Shown here: piece after piece, positions 11,501 to 22,339 of the stretch
How positions within the stretch are numbered: the stretch's first letter is position 1
Layout: each line of letters starts with the position of its first letter
Assembly (NCBI GenBank): GCA_025765615.1
Contig: JAIVFJ010000196.1
Location: 5,001 to 69,000 of the forward strand
Direction: 5' to 3'
DNA length: 64,000 bases
Origin: Zopfochytrium polystomum
Taxonomy: Eukaryota > Chytridiomycota > Chytridiomycetes > Chytridiales > Chytridiaceae
Notes under the pieces: model-generated
What the model was told of the DNA's origin: nothing
Databases searched by the model: none
What the model saw: only the letters and a program-made list of their open reading frames with translations
Made by a program: the position numbers and the translations under genes

Positions 11501-13690
11501 GCATGATTGACTATGATGATATGAAGATCAGACAAGATATCCCTATGAGTTTTGCAAAGGATATTGACTCGTATATTGTTGTCTCGAAAAATCTTCATCA
11601 CACAAGGTCAGTTGGTCTCATTTGAAAACAATGAAGCAAAGAGTGACAGTTTGATCAAAAGGGCCTGTCTTGAGATCTTCCGTTCTCCTGATATAAATTC
11701 TGCCTTGCGGACTCCGAATCATATTTGCGTTGGAATATCTGGGAAGCGGGTTTCCCTTCACCAAATCCCAAATATTTGCATTGGACGATTCAGTGACTGC
11801 CACTCGTCCCGACTTTTTATATTTTTCCCAGGGCTTATGAAGCTTACCAGTGTTGAGAGCTTGACATTCAAGAATCTTCTGTGCCACGAGGAGCTCGCAG
11901 ACTTTTTCAACAATCACCTTGAACCAGCTTTGAAAAAGTCTGTCCCTGACGTCAATTATCCTCATTATGACGGCCACTTCTTTCTGGGCCTCTTCAACAG
12001 CAAGAACAAATTGGGCTCTTTGAGTGTTGCATTCACTAATCAGCAGATGATCTCAATTTTTGACTTGGTTATGGGCTCATGCAACAAAGTTGAGCGGTTT
12101 CGAGACTGCTTTGTCGTTCATGAGGCCAAGGACATGAAGCTCGTGAACCGCCATCATGGAGATGCCCAATCGCACCCGCTCGAAAGTATATTTTCAGAAC
12201 AGCTGGGATACTTATCGTTGGATGTACTGCAAAACGAAGGCACAGCCGCCTACTTTGACTATGGGGCCGAATTTCATCCTCGCAACGAAAACACAGTTCT
12301 GACGTACAGCAGCCTATTCATTCGGTCCTACTTCAAAAACCTTTGTGAACTTCCCATGAAATCCATCTACCCAGTTTTTGTGTCTGGTGATTTTGCGGAT
12401 GGGTCTGCGTCTATGTGGACTGTGGCTTTACATGGCTTGCGAGGCCCATTGTTCAATCGCCTTCCTGACGATGTTGATGAAAATGGGCCGCACCTTGTCA
12501 AAGTGCAGCTTTATTCCCTGCTTGAAACCTTTCTTTACCGGCACCAAGGTCAAGGGGCAATATCCATCAAATCAGGGTCAATCTATCCTCCCTCAAAAAC
12601 GAGCATGGATTTCTTCAAAAATCTGGAGAAAGCTTACCAGATCGAAGCGAAACAACCAAAGTCCCGAGGAGTACGGATTGAGTTTAGAGTTAAATTGCGT
12701 GGACGAAAAAGTGTGGATGCCCAGTTGTTGGATTTAAATCCCTCCTTATTTTTACGAAACGGTGCCCTCTACGCACTGAATGCCAAAGATTTGTTTCGAA
12801 CCAAAGCGGGGCTCATCAGGGCGCTGAACACACTGCACAACGACCTTCCAAATTGGGAAAATGTCAAGGACAGAGACATTTGCGCAACCTATATTGAGTT
12901 CATTGCTAAATCCATTGAATCTGGGCTGGCCCGCAAAATGGCGAAGGATTGGGTTGTTCTCGATCAACTCAAAGTGAGCTCCTCCATGACGGTTCGGAAC
13001 TTTGCGTTCACCAATGGTCTCCTGCCACTCCAAAAGAGCGTGGCGATTGACATCAGAACTGCTCTTGAGGATCGAACAAGCGCCTCTGATGCCGCTGTCC
13101 TGCTGGAGGAACATACCGTAGATGAGGATATTTTGGCAACCGATCACTCAGAATCAAATGATGATGATGAAGAAGAGCGAGGAGCCGATTACTTTCAGTC
13201 GAAATTTCTTGAGGACTTGGCATCGTCATTGCCAAGAGAGTTCCGGCTGGAAAACGGTGACCTGCAGGGATTATCCATTCAGGACGTGCAAAGGGCTTTT
13301 GGAGCGGAAAATGTTGATTTCTCCACCGCTTACATAAGTTGGGAGGACAGGTTTCAATACTTTTTTCGAGAGGGCGGAATAGTTCATGAGTCTCTTCGAA
13401 AGGTAGGGAGGAAAGATGTCCATGCGGGATGGGCAAAACTGAAGTACTTGGAGGACTTGGATGACTGGCTCAAACAAGGCGACGCCACAGTTAAATTGGA
13501 GAGCCTGTGGTCATGGTTCTCCAAGTTGGAATGCCTACCAAGCGGAACTGTGAATAGTGACCTCTGGAGGAAAACCAAAGACGGACGACTCAAGTTTGCT
13601 GTGAAGAGTCAGAAAAGCAAACGCCAGATGAGTCGGGAAGGAAACCATCAGGAGCATGAACTAGTAAGCAACTCGGATGCAAATCAATAA
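8561..13690 (+). CDS. Unrecognised multi-exon protein with a duplicated three-exon module
   Basis: About 11 exons with GT-AG borders: 8561-8798, 8851-8883, 8938-9025, 9083-9362, 9423-9840, 9900-9981, 10040-10301, 10395-10638, 10699-10977, 11037-about 11256, then 11336-13690, which is nearly intronless. Exons 3-5 and 6-8 are a tandem duplication. Both modules carry a PSR(L/F)L peptide, then RHDDHWEFM, then DSFLST followed by GLFALG. The His-Trp element and the later DSF...GLFA element recall the layout of Ulp1-type C48 cysteine peptidases. The expected catalytic Cys is Ser in both copies, so any such domain would be inactive; this is inference. The C-terminal part of about 700 residues has an acidic stretch (near 13150-13180) and no family I recognise. 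The frame junction at 11610-11640 is not resolved. The gene ends in TAA and is free of frame lesions. It could be a domesticated transposon protein. Confidence 0.75.
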
Positions 13691-13764
13691 TCAATCAGAA
13701 TTACTTTGATTGGTGGTCGATTCTGAAAAGCATCGATGAGACGAGTACAAAGCACAAACGTTTC

Positions 13765-13770
13765 AATAAA
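13765..13770 (+). terminator. Polyadenylation signal AATAAA
   Basis: AATAAA lies about 75 nt after the TAA stop of the upstream gene and is followed by A- and T-runs. It is the expected spacing for a 3' end signal. Confidence 0.5.
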
Positions 13771-14712
13771 AAAAAATTTTTTTTTTCTCAGTGTATTTAT
13801 TTTATTCTGTTTTGGGGAAGGTCTACATCGGCATGCTGGCGTGTTGAAGAAAATGGAAAATTGTAAGAAACAACGACAAAAGGCTTTGGTTACAGGAACA
13901 TGATGAATAACAAGGAGACACAGAAAGGAAAGAGGTGTAGACGGAGAGAAGTGAAAGGAGGAAGGGGAATAGGGGTCAGAGGGGGAGGGTACGGTGACTC
14001 GAGACTGGAATTCACGTTCAAAAGGCGCACCAGTTCTCGCGGGGCGACGCGGAAAAGATAATTCTTCGGTTCCCTCTGTCTCCGCTGTTTACTGACGCCC
14101 ACCGTACACGACGCAAAATCGTCATACGGTGAAGAACGCAAATGCCGGGCGCCGTGGCCGAGTCCGTCTCAAAAATCGAGGCTCCGATAGCACAGTGGAA
14201 CCGAAACCGCCTCTTGTTGTTCGCTTGGACGGTTTGAGTCGGTCCACCTGCGGGGGGCAGCGGCGGGGAAAGTGGGGGTGGTGGGGGGTGGCCTCCAAAT
14301 GCTCCACGGCTACTGGCGCCACCGCTGGGAGCGCGCTGATGCTCTCGCGTTCAGCCGCGACAGTGGACGACTGAGGTTGGAGTTGGGACTGGGGCGGTGA
14401 CTGGGGCGGTGACTGGTGGTGAGGGTTCAATATCCATCGTTGTCGTCGTGGGGTGCACGACATGGTCATCGTCGTCGCGGTCCCTGTGCTTCGACACTTC
14501 GTCAGACGAGAATGGCACCAATCAAATGGGCCCTCTCTAATGGAAACAGTCGCGAAAGGAAAGAAAAAAAAGGAAAACGGAGAGAGTAAAAGAACGAGAG
14601 CGGTGTGAGCGAGCAAAAAGGGTTTGGGTTAAACAAAAAAAGAAGAAAAGAAAAAAAAAAACAAAAAAAAGGAAAAAAAAAAACAAAACAAAAGAAAACA
14701 AAAGAAAGAAAA
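13771..14712. other. Intergenic, A-rich near 14620-14710
   Basis: No convincing gene. The A-rich segment at 14630-14710 reads as a T-rich tract on the minus strand. It could be an intron or the 3' flank of the minus-strand SAP-like gene next to it. Confidence 0.35.
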
Positions 14713-15727
14713 GGAGGACGTCCGTGCCCTTGACGTCAAGCCCACGCTTCGCGGCCTCCTCCTCCAACTCCGGCTTGCGCTTTTTTTCAATCATCTTCTG
14801 AAACGAAGCGGGATGGAAGGAACGCCGCCTCCTCGTCTTCGTCGGCCACGTTTCTCGCTGGTTGGTGTGCCTTGCCCGCACGAGCCTTTGTCGACGCACC
14901 GCTGGTGGTGCTCGTCGTCGTCGTCTTCTTCTTCGTCTTCTTCTTCTGCTTCGGCGGCGGCAGCACCGCTTCCTCCGCGTCCTTCATCGCATCATCATTG
15001 TCCGCAGCAACGGCGGCGGCGGCGGCGGCGGCGACGGGGGCAGCTTCAGTAGCCGAACTGTCGACCACGCCGTCGCCAGCCCTCGCGTCGCCGCCGCCGC
15101 CTCCGCCGCCCTTCTTGGTCGTCGCCCCCCGCTTCCTCTTCTCCCTCCCTCCCGCGCGCCTCCGCCTTCTCCGCCTTCTCCGCCTCCGTCTCCACCGCAG
15201 CCGCCCGCACCGTTGCCGCAGCGGCACCCGCCTTGCGGCGGCGGCACCTCCGCGTCCGCCGCGTCGTAGGGATCGACCGCCACCGTGGCGGCCGCCGCGG
15301 CCGCCTTCGCCTTTGCCGCGCCACCCTTCTTCGCCCTCACCGCCCGCGGCGGTGGCTCCGGCCCCTCCTCCTCCTCCTCCACCACCACCATCTTTGTCGC
15401 CTTCTCCTCCTCCTCTTCTTCCTCCACTACCTCCTCCACCTCCTCCTTCTTCTTCGCCGCGCGCCGTCCGCCGCCGCCGCCCCCGCCTTCCTCGTAGTCG
15501 TTGACGGCGGCGGCGGCGGCGTCGGCCGTTGCAGTCTTGGCCTTCATTTTCGCGACGCGCTTGGAGGCGGCGGCGGGAGCAGGCTTGACCTTGGTCTTTG
15601 CGGCGGCGGGAGCGGGCTGGGGCGGCGGTGAGGGTGATCGCGACGGGCCGGCGGCGTCGTTAGCTTGGTCAAAGTTTGGTTTCGGAGCTCGGCGGGGCTG
15701 GCGCGCAGGCGACTTCTTCTCCGGCAT
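14713..15727 (-). CDS. Lys/Ala/Glu-rich nuclear-type protein with SAP-like C-terminus
   Basis: The likely start is MPEKKSPARQPRRAPKPNFD at 15727. Pro/Ala/Lys-rich, Gly-rich, Glu-rich and KKK-rich segments follow, typical of chromatin-associated disordered proteins. Near the C-terminus (14713-14772) is ELEEEAAKRGLDVKGTDVLL, which matches the pattern of a SAP DNA-binding motif (two helices around a GLDxxGT turn). The coding signal moves between the three minus-strand frames: one from 15727 to about 15230, another around 15150, a third at 14990-14830. A last one-base shift near 14820 brings in the SAP-like segment. Since composition continues across each switch, sequence errors or unresolved introns are likelier than separate genes. 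The 3' end is not determined. Confidence 0.5.
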
Positions 15728-16754
15728 TGTTCTTGTGTTTTTTTTTTTTTTTTTTGTTTTTTGCTTTTTGCTTGAGTTGACCACTGCGTGCCTCGGACGC
15801 GACGAATGCAAACGGCAGCGATCACTATTGAGGGGGGTTGTCCGGTTAGTTGTTGAATGCGGGGGTTCTTTCTTTCGGTGCGCTTGACAGGCGTGTGTGT
15901 GGGTTATTGTGCGTTGTGTAGCCCTGGACGGCTGCGGGTCCATTTTCCGAAAAACCGCAACACCAGCCACGGCGGGAGTACGCTGCATTGTCACGGCTGA
16001 CGACCCCGACCCAACCGCGTGCCGCCGCCGCCGCTGCCGCCTTTTTTTTTGACGTCTCGCGTCGGGTCACGATTGTTTGTTCGTTATCTTGAAGCAGTAG
16101 AGCAATGACCGAGCGAGATTGAGTGGGATTGACACCGTCGCGCGGCGTTTGCCGCGCGGGTAAGGGGGTGTGGTGGTGGTGCTTGGGGTGGGTGCGGAGG
16201 GAAGGTTGTAGGCGGTGGTTGATGTGGTTATCGGAGTTGTGGGTGATGGGTTGGTGGGATAATAGCGTGGTTGGTGGTCGACGGCGGTTGGGGTTGCAGA
16301 GGCAGCAGTTGGCGACCAGCCGGCGGACGTGCTTTGCGCGTGCAAACCATATCTTAGCAACGGTCTTGCCCACACCCTTGTTGCACGCCGAGCGCGACAG
16401 ACGCTCAGTGCTGAAGTTGCGCAATTAGCAGCTGAGAGTGACTCGCTCGCGTCTCCGGCTCGTGGTCTGGGCGAAGATGGACACTGCCGTGCCCGGCAGC
16501 GCAGGTGCAGGTTCGTATGCAGAGTGTCCGCGGTACGGTGCTGCGCTGGGGCGTACGCCGTCGAGGCGGTGGGAGTGGGAGCTGACGGCGAGTGAGAAGG
16601 GAGAGCCGTCTTGCGCATCACCGCGGCGTCGCGAAACTGGGCTGCGAAGGGGTGGTAGCGGGTGGCGGCGTTGTCAAGCGAGAACTGGGGCCGCTGGGAG
16701 TGCGTGGGTCGAGCGCGGAGGCGGCAGGGACAGCTGTTGACGATGGGGTTGCTG

Positions 16755-16755
16755 G

Positions 16756-16787
<32 letters not shown>

Positions 16788-16788
16788 G
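16755..16788 (+). repeat. (GTT)n microsatellite
   Basis: Eleven or so GTT trinucleotides, read as poly-Val, poly-Cys or poly-Asn depending on frame. Confidence 0.95.
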
Positions 16789-17660
16789 AAGTCCTGGTAG
16801 TGCGAGGCGGTGGCGGCGGCGAGGTTGGGGTGGTCGGCCTGTTTGCGGTGGCGCTTGGTGTGGAAGCCGAGAGAAGGCGGGTCCATCATTGGGCTGCTGC
16901 GTTCAGGCGGAAGGCCAAAGTGGTGCTGCATTTTTGCCTCTCGAGTGAGGGAGAGAGCGGGGGGGAAGGTTCGCGAGCGAAGAATTCCGCCGCAGCCGCC
17001 GCCGCAGACGCCGACGACCCCGGCTCTCTGTCGACGCCGTGGGCAACAAGCGCCGGCGTCGCCGCCGCCGCTGCCGAGCTTGGGCGACGTCGCCGGCGCG
17101 GAAGGCGGCCGCGAACCCGTCACAGATCCAATACGTCCCTGGGCAGAAGGGGGTGTGTGCGTGCATCGTTTGTTCTGTCGACAGAGCGTGATGAGATCAT
17201 GAGAGCGCAAGCCAGATGCAACCGAAATCAAGTGACCAAGTGATTGAGTGCTTGAAGTAGGGATTGCTCTCTCAGCTGTCTCCAAAGCCATTCCTTCATC
17301 CCACACGCGGTTACCCACTTACCAGTCTAATCGTAACCTCTAGTTGAGAAGGAGGTACACGTCGTTGTTGTTGTTGTCGTCCATTGGCGTTGTCGTTGTC
17401 GCGGCGGCGGCGGCCCGGCGGCCGCGGGACGACCCCGTTGAGTCTTCACCGACCGGCTGCTTTTAGCGACGCCATCCATCCCGGGTGTCGTTTGTTTTGT
17501 CATTGTTTATTTTTTCTGTTTGTCTCTTCCCAAAATGGAATGGAATGTGGCCGTGCCTGCCAGAAGAAAATAAATTTATTGAAAAAAGATGAAAACTGAA
17601 TTTTACTAATTCCCACGCCCGTGATGCTGCTGCGGCTTGCCGTTGAAATCGAGACAACCG

Positions 17661-17723
17661 GGAGAGACAGAGAGAGAGAGAGAGTGAGAGAGCGAGAGAG
17701 CGAGAGAGCGAGAGAGAGAGGAG
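17661..17723 (+). repeat. (GA)n microsatellite
   Basis: Imperfect GA tract with GAGC and GTGA interruptions. Confidence 0.9.
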
Positions 17724-18503
17724 GGAACAAAAACTCACTGCATTCATTCAACCCACAGATGCTGTATTCGTTGGAAAAACGAAAAACGAAACGAATGGAT
17801 GGTTTCGGACAAGAAACACACTAACTAGTAGGTATATTATAATAACCATCGAGAGACAGACCAACGAACGCCCACCACAACGTGCGGGCGAAATCTGGCG
17901 CCCTGCCGCAGTCCGGAGTCCGTCCACTCGCCCCGCACGCTGCCCGTCCCGACCGCGACCGCCCGCCGCCGCCCGCGTGCACGCCCCCCGCCCGGCTCGC
18001 TCGCGATCCCCCCCCCCCCCCGTAGCCGCCGACTGTCAACCCGCTCTCCCAGACCCGCAAGACGCGACCTGCATGCGAACGGCAACGACCGCAAGGCGCA
18101 GCAGAAGCAGGCCGTCCTGCGCCAACGACACGATCCTGTCATTCATTCACGTGTTCTCGAACCGCACCGACGGCTCGGTGGACAGCGGCAGCGGCCGCAG
18201 CGTGGCAGCCCATCTACCCCCACCACCCAACCATCCATCATCAACCATCAGTCAATCAATACCGCCGACGTGGACAGACAGACCACCGGCGACAGCGGGA
18301 ACAACCAACACTTTGAGTGCAACCGCGAACCCGGCGGCGACACAGCAAGAGCAAGCCTCCAACCCGCTTCCATCTTTGCCGACTGCGCCTCACCCATCCT
18401 CGCCTTTTCGCCCCTGCCGCACCGCATCAATGCTGACGAACCAACCGTTCTTCTCCCTCCAACCACTCCATTCCCACGCGCGTAAACTTGCACCCTCGCG
18501 CGC

Positions 18504-20145
18504 ATGCAAAGCCAGGGCAAAGGCGGACCCGCCTTGAACACGCCACCCACACACTCACCCTCACACACACACACAAACACACTCGCACGGAGCGAGAGCG
18601 AGAAAACAGTAGTGCTCGAGCTGCAGTTCCAGGGCCGGCTGTGCGCCGTGCTCGACGCGGCCGCGGGCGATCCGGACCCGACGCCCGCCGCGGCCGCCGG
18701 GTCGCGCCGCTTGGTCATTGGCCGCAAGACCGACGGCGTGGACAGCAAGCGCTGCAGCCGCGAGCAGGTCGAGCTGCGCTTCGTCGCTGGCGCAGATCGC
18801 GTCACACTCACCCAGCTCGGCACAAACTCGTCCTACGTCGTCCGCGACGACGGCGTGCAGACCCAGATGACAAAGAATCACCCGTACACGATCCGTGCTG
18901 GTCACTCGTTCTTTCTAGCCAACCCAAGCCCCCCATGATCACACTCCCCGCATGTGTCCTTTTGTCCTTCCGGTTGCAATGGGTTTCGCTGACTCTTTCA
19001 AACCACTACATAAGCTTCTGGACGAGTTCAAGTTTACGCTTCGCAAGCGGCCGGGTGCGGCTGCACTGCCGGCAAGCAGTGCGGCCAGCGACGACGATGA
19101 CCGCGTCGCCGACGCGCCGCCGCCCGCTAGACCCGCGGCCAGCAGCTCGGGACCCGTACGCGCTGCACCGAGCACGGCCAAGGCGACCGCGGCACCGCCT
19201 CCGCCTGCACCGCGAAGGCAGGCACCGGCGACTCCAGCGGCAGCAACGGAAAGAGAAGAAGACGGTCGGGGGCAAGGAGGTCGCCGCTTTGGCGTCAAGT
19301 GCTATCGCGTCAACCCGGACCACTTTGCCGAGTACGCGCATCCGTGGAAGGGCGCGGCTGCAGAGGAAAGTGGAAGCAGTGCCGGCGGCTCCGTCGCCGG
19401 CGCCCCCGCAGCACGCCGCCGTTGGCGACAAAGGACCCTCTGGTGCGTCGCGACCCAACGGCGGGAACTAGGCTGCCTGGGACGACGAGGAGGAAGTCGA
19501 ACCGGATATCGAGCACGACGACGTGGCGGAGCGACCGAGACCGGCCGCCGCCACCCCAAAGTTCGGGCCCTGGCGCGGAAAGTCGTGAAGCTTCCGGCAC
19601 CCGCAGAGCCAGCAGCAGCAGCACCGCCGCCGCCGGCAAAACTGGTAAAGGCCGGCGCGAGCCTTTTGTTTGACGAAGACGCGTCCATCGCGACGCGCGA
19701 GGGAATGGTGCCGCTGCAGTCTGCGGCTGCGTGTCTGGGGAAGGTGAGGCCTTGTGTTGTTTTTCAGTCAAGTTCGCCTCCTCGCCCCCCCTCTTTTTTT
19801 TTTTTTTTTTTTGTTTTCTTCAAGCAAACAACCAAACAAACCAATCGACTCCTCTCCACCCCCGTAACCACCACCACCAATAATAATGATGGTGAAACAA
19901 TAAAATAGACTGCGCAGGAGTTCTTTTCGTCTGTGGTTGGCGAAGAATCGATACGCGTCGTGCTGGTGGACCCTGCGGTGATTGAAGTGTTTGAATCTGT
20001 AAGTTGCCCCCGTCCTGCATTTGTTTGTTTCGCATTCTCGGTTTCCATTCAGCGTGATTATTGTTTCGTTTACAATTAAATCCGCAATCCACCCCTCCCC
20101 TCTTTGCTCCTCGGAACAGGAACCCCTGCTGGCGAGGGAACCGCG
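18504..20145 (+). CDS. FHA plus PBZ-like zinc finger protein (APLF/PNKP-type)
   Basis: Exon 1 (18504 to about 18925) encodes an FHA domain of the PNKP/aprataxin/APLF type, with RRLVIGRKTDGVDSKRCSRE (the conserved GR...KxCSRxQ phosphopeptide-binding core) and VTLTQLGTNSS. The last FHA strand, FKFTLRKR, starts at about 19027, implying an intron of about 100 bp. A low-complexity acidic/Pro linker leads to a PBZ-like finger, RRFGVKCYRVNPDHFAEYAHP (19282-19344). PBZ fingers bind poly(ADP-ribose) with C-x5-C-x6-H-x5-H. Here the last three ligands are present but the first Cys is Arg (CGC at 19282, one transition from TGC). Splicing 19743 to 19909 in frame adds FFSSVVGEESIRVVLVDPAV, of unknown role; the next exon starts at 20120. 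In APLF these domains target XRCC1/XRCC4 and PARylated chromatin. The 3' end is uncertain. An acidic Asp/Glu-rich segment in another frame (19472-19588) may belong to the protein. Confidence 0.65.
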
Positions 20146-20580
20146 GTAAAGTGCGAAAACATTCAAGATCAAGCCAGTCCACGGCATCGACTGCCCTTAC
20201 ATTGCGTGCGAGACAAACTGGCGAAGAAAGCCTGGTTAGGAGAGAGAGAACTCGTTCCTGCCTCTACCCCTCTCTTAAACGTGAGGTGCTCCGCTTCCCC
20301 CTGTCAGAGTCGACGGCCTCGTGTCGGCAGGTGTACGAAGCCGGCGAATCGGCTTGCGGTCGAGTAGGTCGGTCCTGGAGGCGGCCGGCGCTCCGCGGCT
20401 TTGGGCCTTCACCGCCTTTGCCAGTCCTCGGTCCCGTCCAGATTGCACGCGACGCAGCACACGCCAGGATCACGCCAAATGGACGCGCCATCTGGAAATG
20501 CTGGAGCCCGCCCCAGCGGGCTGGAGGTCTCCGTGGGTTAGGTATTGGGCTTTCCTTCGGACGGATTTGAACACCGTTGC

Positions 20581-22292
20581 ATGCACCATCCAGACAAATC
20601 GACTGAGGTCGCCTTCTGCAACTTCTTCAGGGGCATGGACGAGGTCAGTGCAATGGATGCACGCGATGCATAAAGAGCGTGGATTTAATCGCAAATAATA
20701 ATAATAATAATAATCACTGCTGTTACAGAAACCCGAAAGCACCGTGCGACTCTTTGAACGAGCAGGAGGGGTAATGCACCATCCCCATTTTTTATTTTTG
20801 GAGGCCTTTATTCACCAACGCTTTTCTGCAAAATTGAAAGACTACTTCACCGCACACCGCGATGACGCGCTGTACGTTGCCGAAACCGTTTTCAAAAACT
20901 CAACCGTCATCAAGTACGGGGGGTCGGCTCGAGCGCCGTGGTGTGCCGTACTGCAGCATTTCGAAGCTCAACACGATGGCGCTCGTCAGAGACCTGCTTC
21001 TCGTCAAGCAGAAACGGGTGGAGATTTGGGAGGCGGAGGGGCGTAAGGGCTTGTTTCGACAGGATTATGATAAACTCTCTTCGTAAGTCGATATTTTCAC
21101 CAAAAATCGGGAGCTAATTAAGTATCAGGTGAATTTGGCAATGGGCGCCACAGCCGGTCTAATTAAGTATCCCGATGTAAGATAGTATCAGTGTTTTGAG
21201 CGACTTACCGACTTACTTTACTATCCTGGATTTCGCAGCTGCTTGGTGACAAATCAAACTACGCGCAATACCAATTCGAGAGCTACGACCTTTCCCAGTA
21301 CATGCGACTCGATGCTGCCGCTGTTAAAGCTCTCAACTTGATGCTGTCCGGAGCAGAAGGTTTGTTTGTGTAGTTTGAAGTTCAGCACCAGCGCTGAGTC
21401 TCAAACAAAATAATTAGGATCAAACAAGAACTTGAGCTTGTATGGATTGTTGAACAAGACAAAACCGTCGCAAGGCGGGCGACTGCTCGCCCAATGGCTT
21501 AAACAACCTTTAATGAATTTGAATGAAATCGGTGCGTTTACTGTCTTTTCAGCCTTGGTCCTACCTGCTAAACCACTTTTTTTTCAGAGGCTCGATTAAA
21601 TTTGGTGGAGGCGTTCACGCAACACTGAGTCGCGACAAACTCTTTAGGTTTGTAGATTGTGCAGCCTTGTTCTAAGCGGAAGACTCGTGATGCGTGACAC
21701 ATTTTGCCAGGAAGTTCACTTGAAACAATTTCTGGATCTTCATCGAATGGGCAAGAAATTTTTGCGAGGGAAGGCGAATCTGCAAGTTTGTATTTAACAC
21801 GAAATATCACATTCGTCGCTGATTGCCTTCCAAGAGATGTATATCGCAAAGCTATTGTTGCGTCTGGGAACGCATTTCACTCTCAATCACCTCATTGAAA
21901 TTTTTGTGGGAGTTTTGCTTCGTCGCTTCAGGAGTACTTGTCAGGTCTTGCGAAGCTTCAGGAAATGGTCGAAACCACTGTGGACATTGAAGCAGCCGAA
22001 AACCACAAGTACATCATCCGAGTGGACTTCGACGATGACCTGCGAGGTAATTGACAGAATGTATAATCTGCCATCATATCGTCCTCTACAACTGCGCGGT
22101 TTCCAAACAGAGACGAGGGCAGCCAAGTCGAAGCTTGAGAAAAAACTTGCACTGGAGGCCGAACGGGTAAGAGCACAACTTTGGAATTCCGTTTTCTGAA
22201 GACATTACAGGTTGTGGACGATCTCGGTGTCGAGCTGGACAAAAAACTGAAACTGGAGCAGAATCTGCAGCACAGATGGCACCTGCGTCTGA

Positions 22293-22339
<47 letters not shown>

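Larger units (their letters stand above)
15728..18503. other. GC-rich stretch without a recognisable gene
   Basis: Long frames exist on both strands (for example 16662-17243 plus and 16674-17318 minus), but they are Ala/Arg/Gly/Ser-rich, cross the (GTT)n repeat and match nothing I know. The T-run at 15739-15756 sits just upstream of the SAP-like gene. A segment rich in C homopolymers lies at 17980-18025. Confidence 0.35.

Noticed and set aside
14140..14215. A tRNA-like start (GCCGTGGCCGAGT) suggesting a class II tRNA
   Set aside because: No matching T-arm (GTTCRANYC) or acceptor complement follows at the right distance.
16662..17318. About 200-residue frames on both strands
   Set aside because: They overlap each other, cross the (GTT)n repeat and have Ala/Arg/Asn-rich composition with no conserved segment.
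20150..20240. FKIKPVHGIDCPYIACETNW, which looked like part of a macro domain following the FHA-PBZ exons
   Set aside because: It lies after an in-frame TAA (20147) and after a plausible GTAAAG donor. No glycine-rich macro loop follows in any frame, so I did not annotate it.
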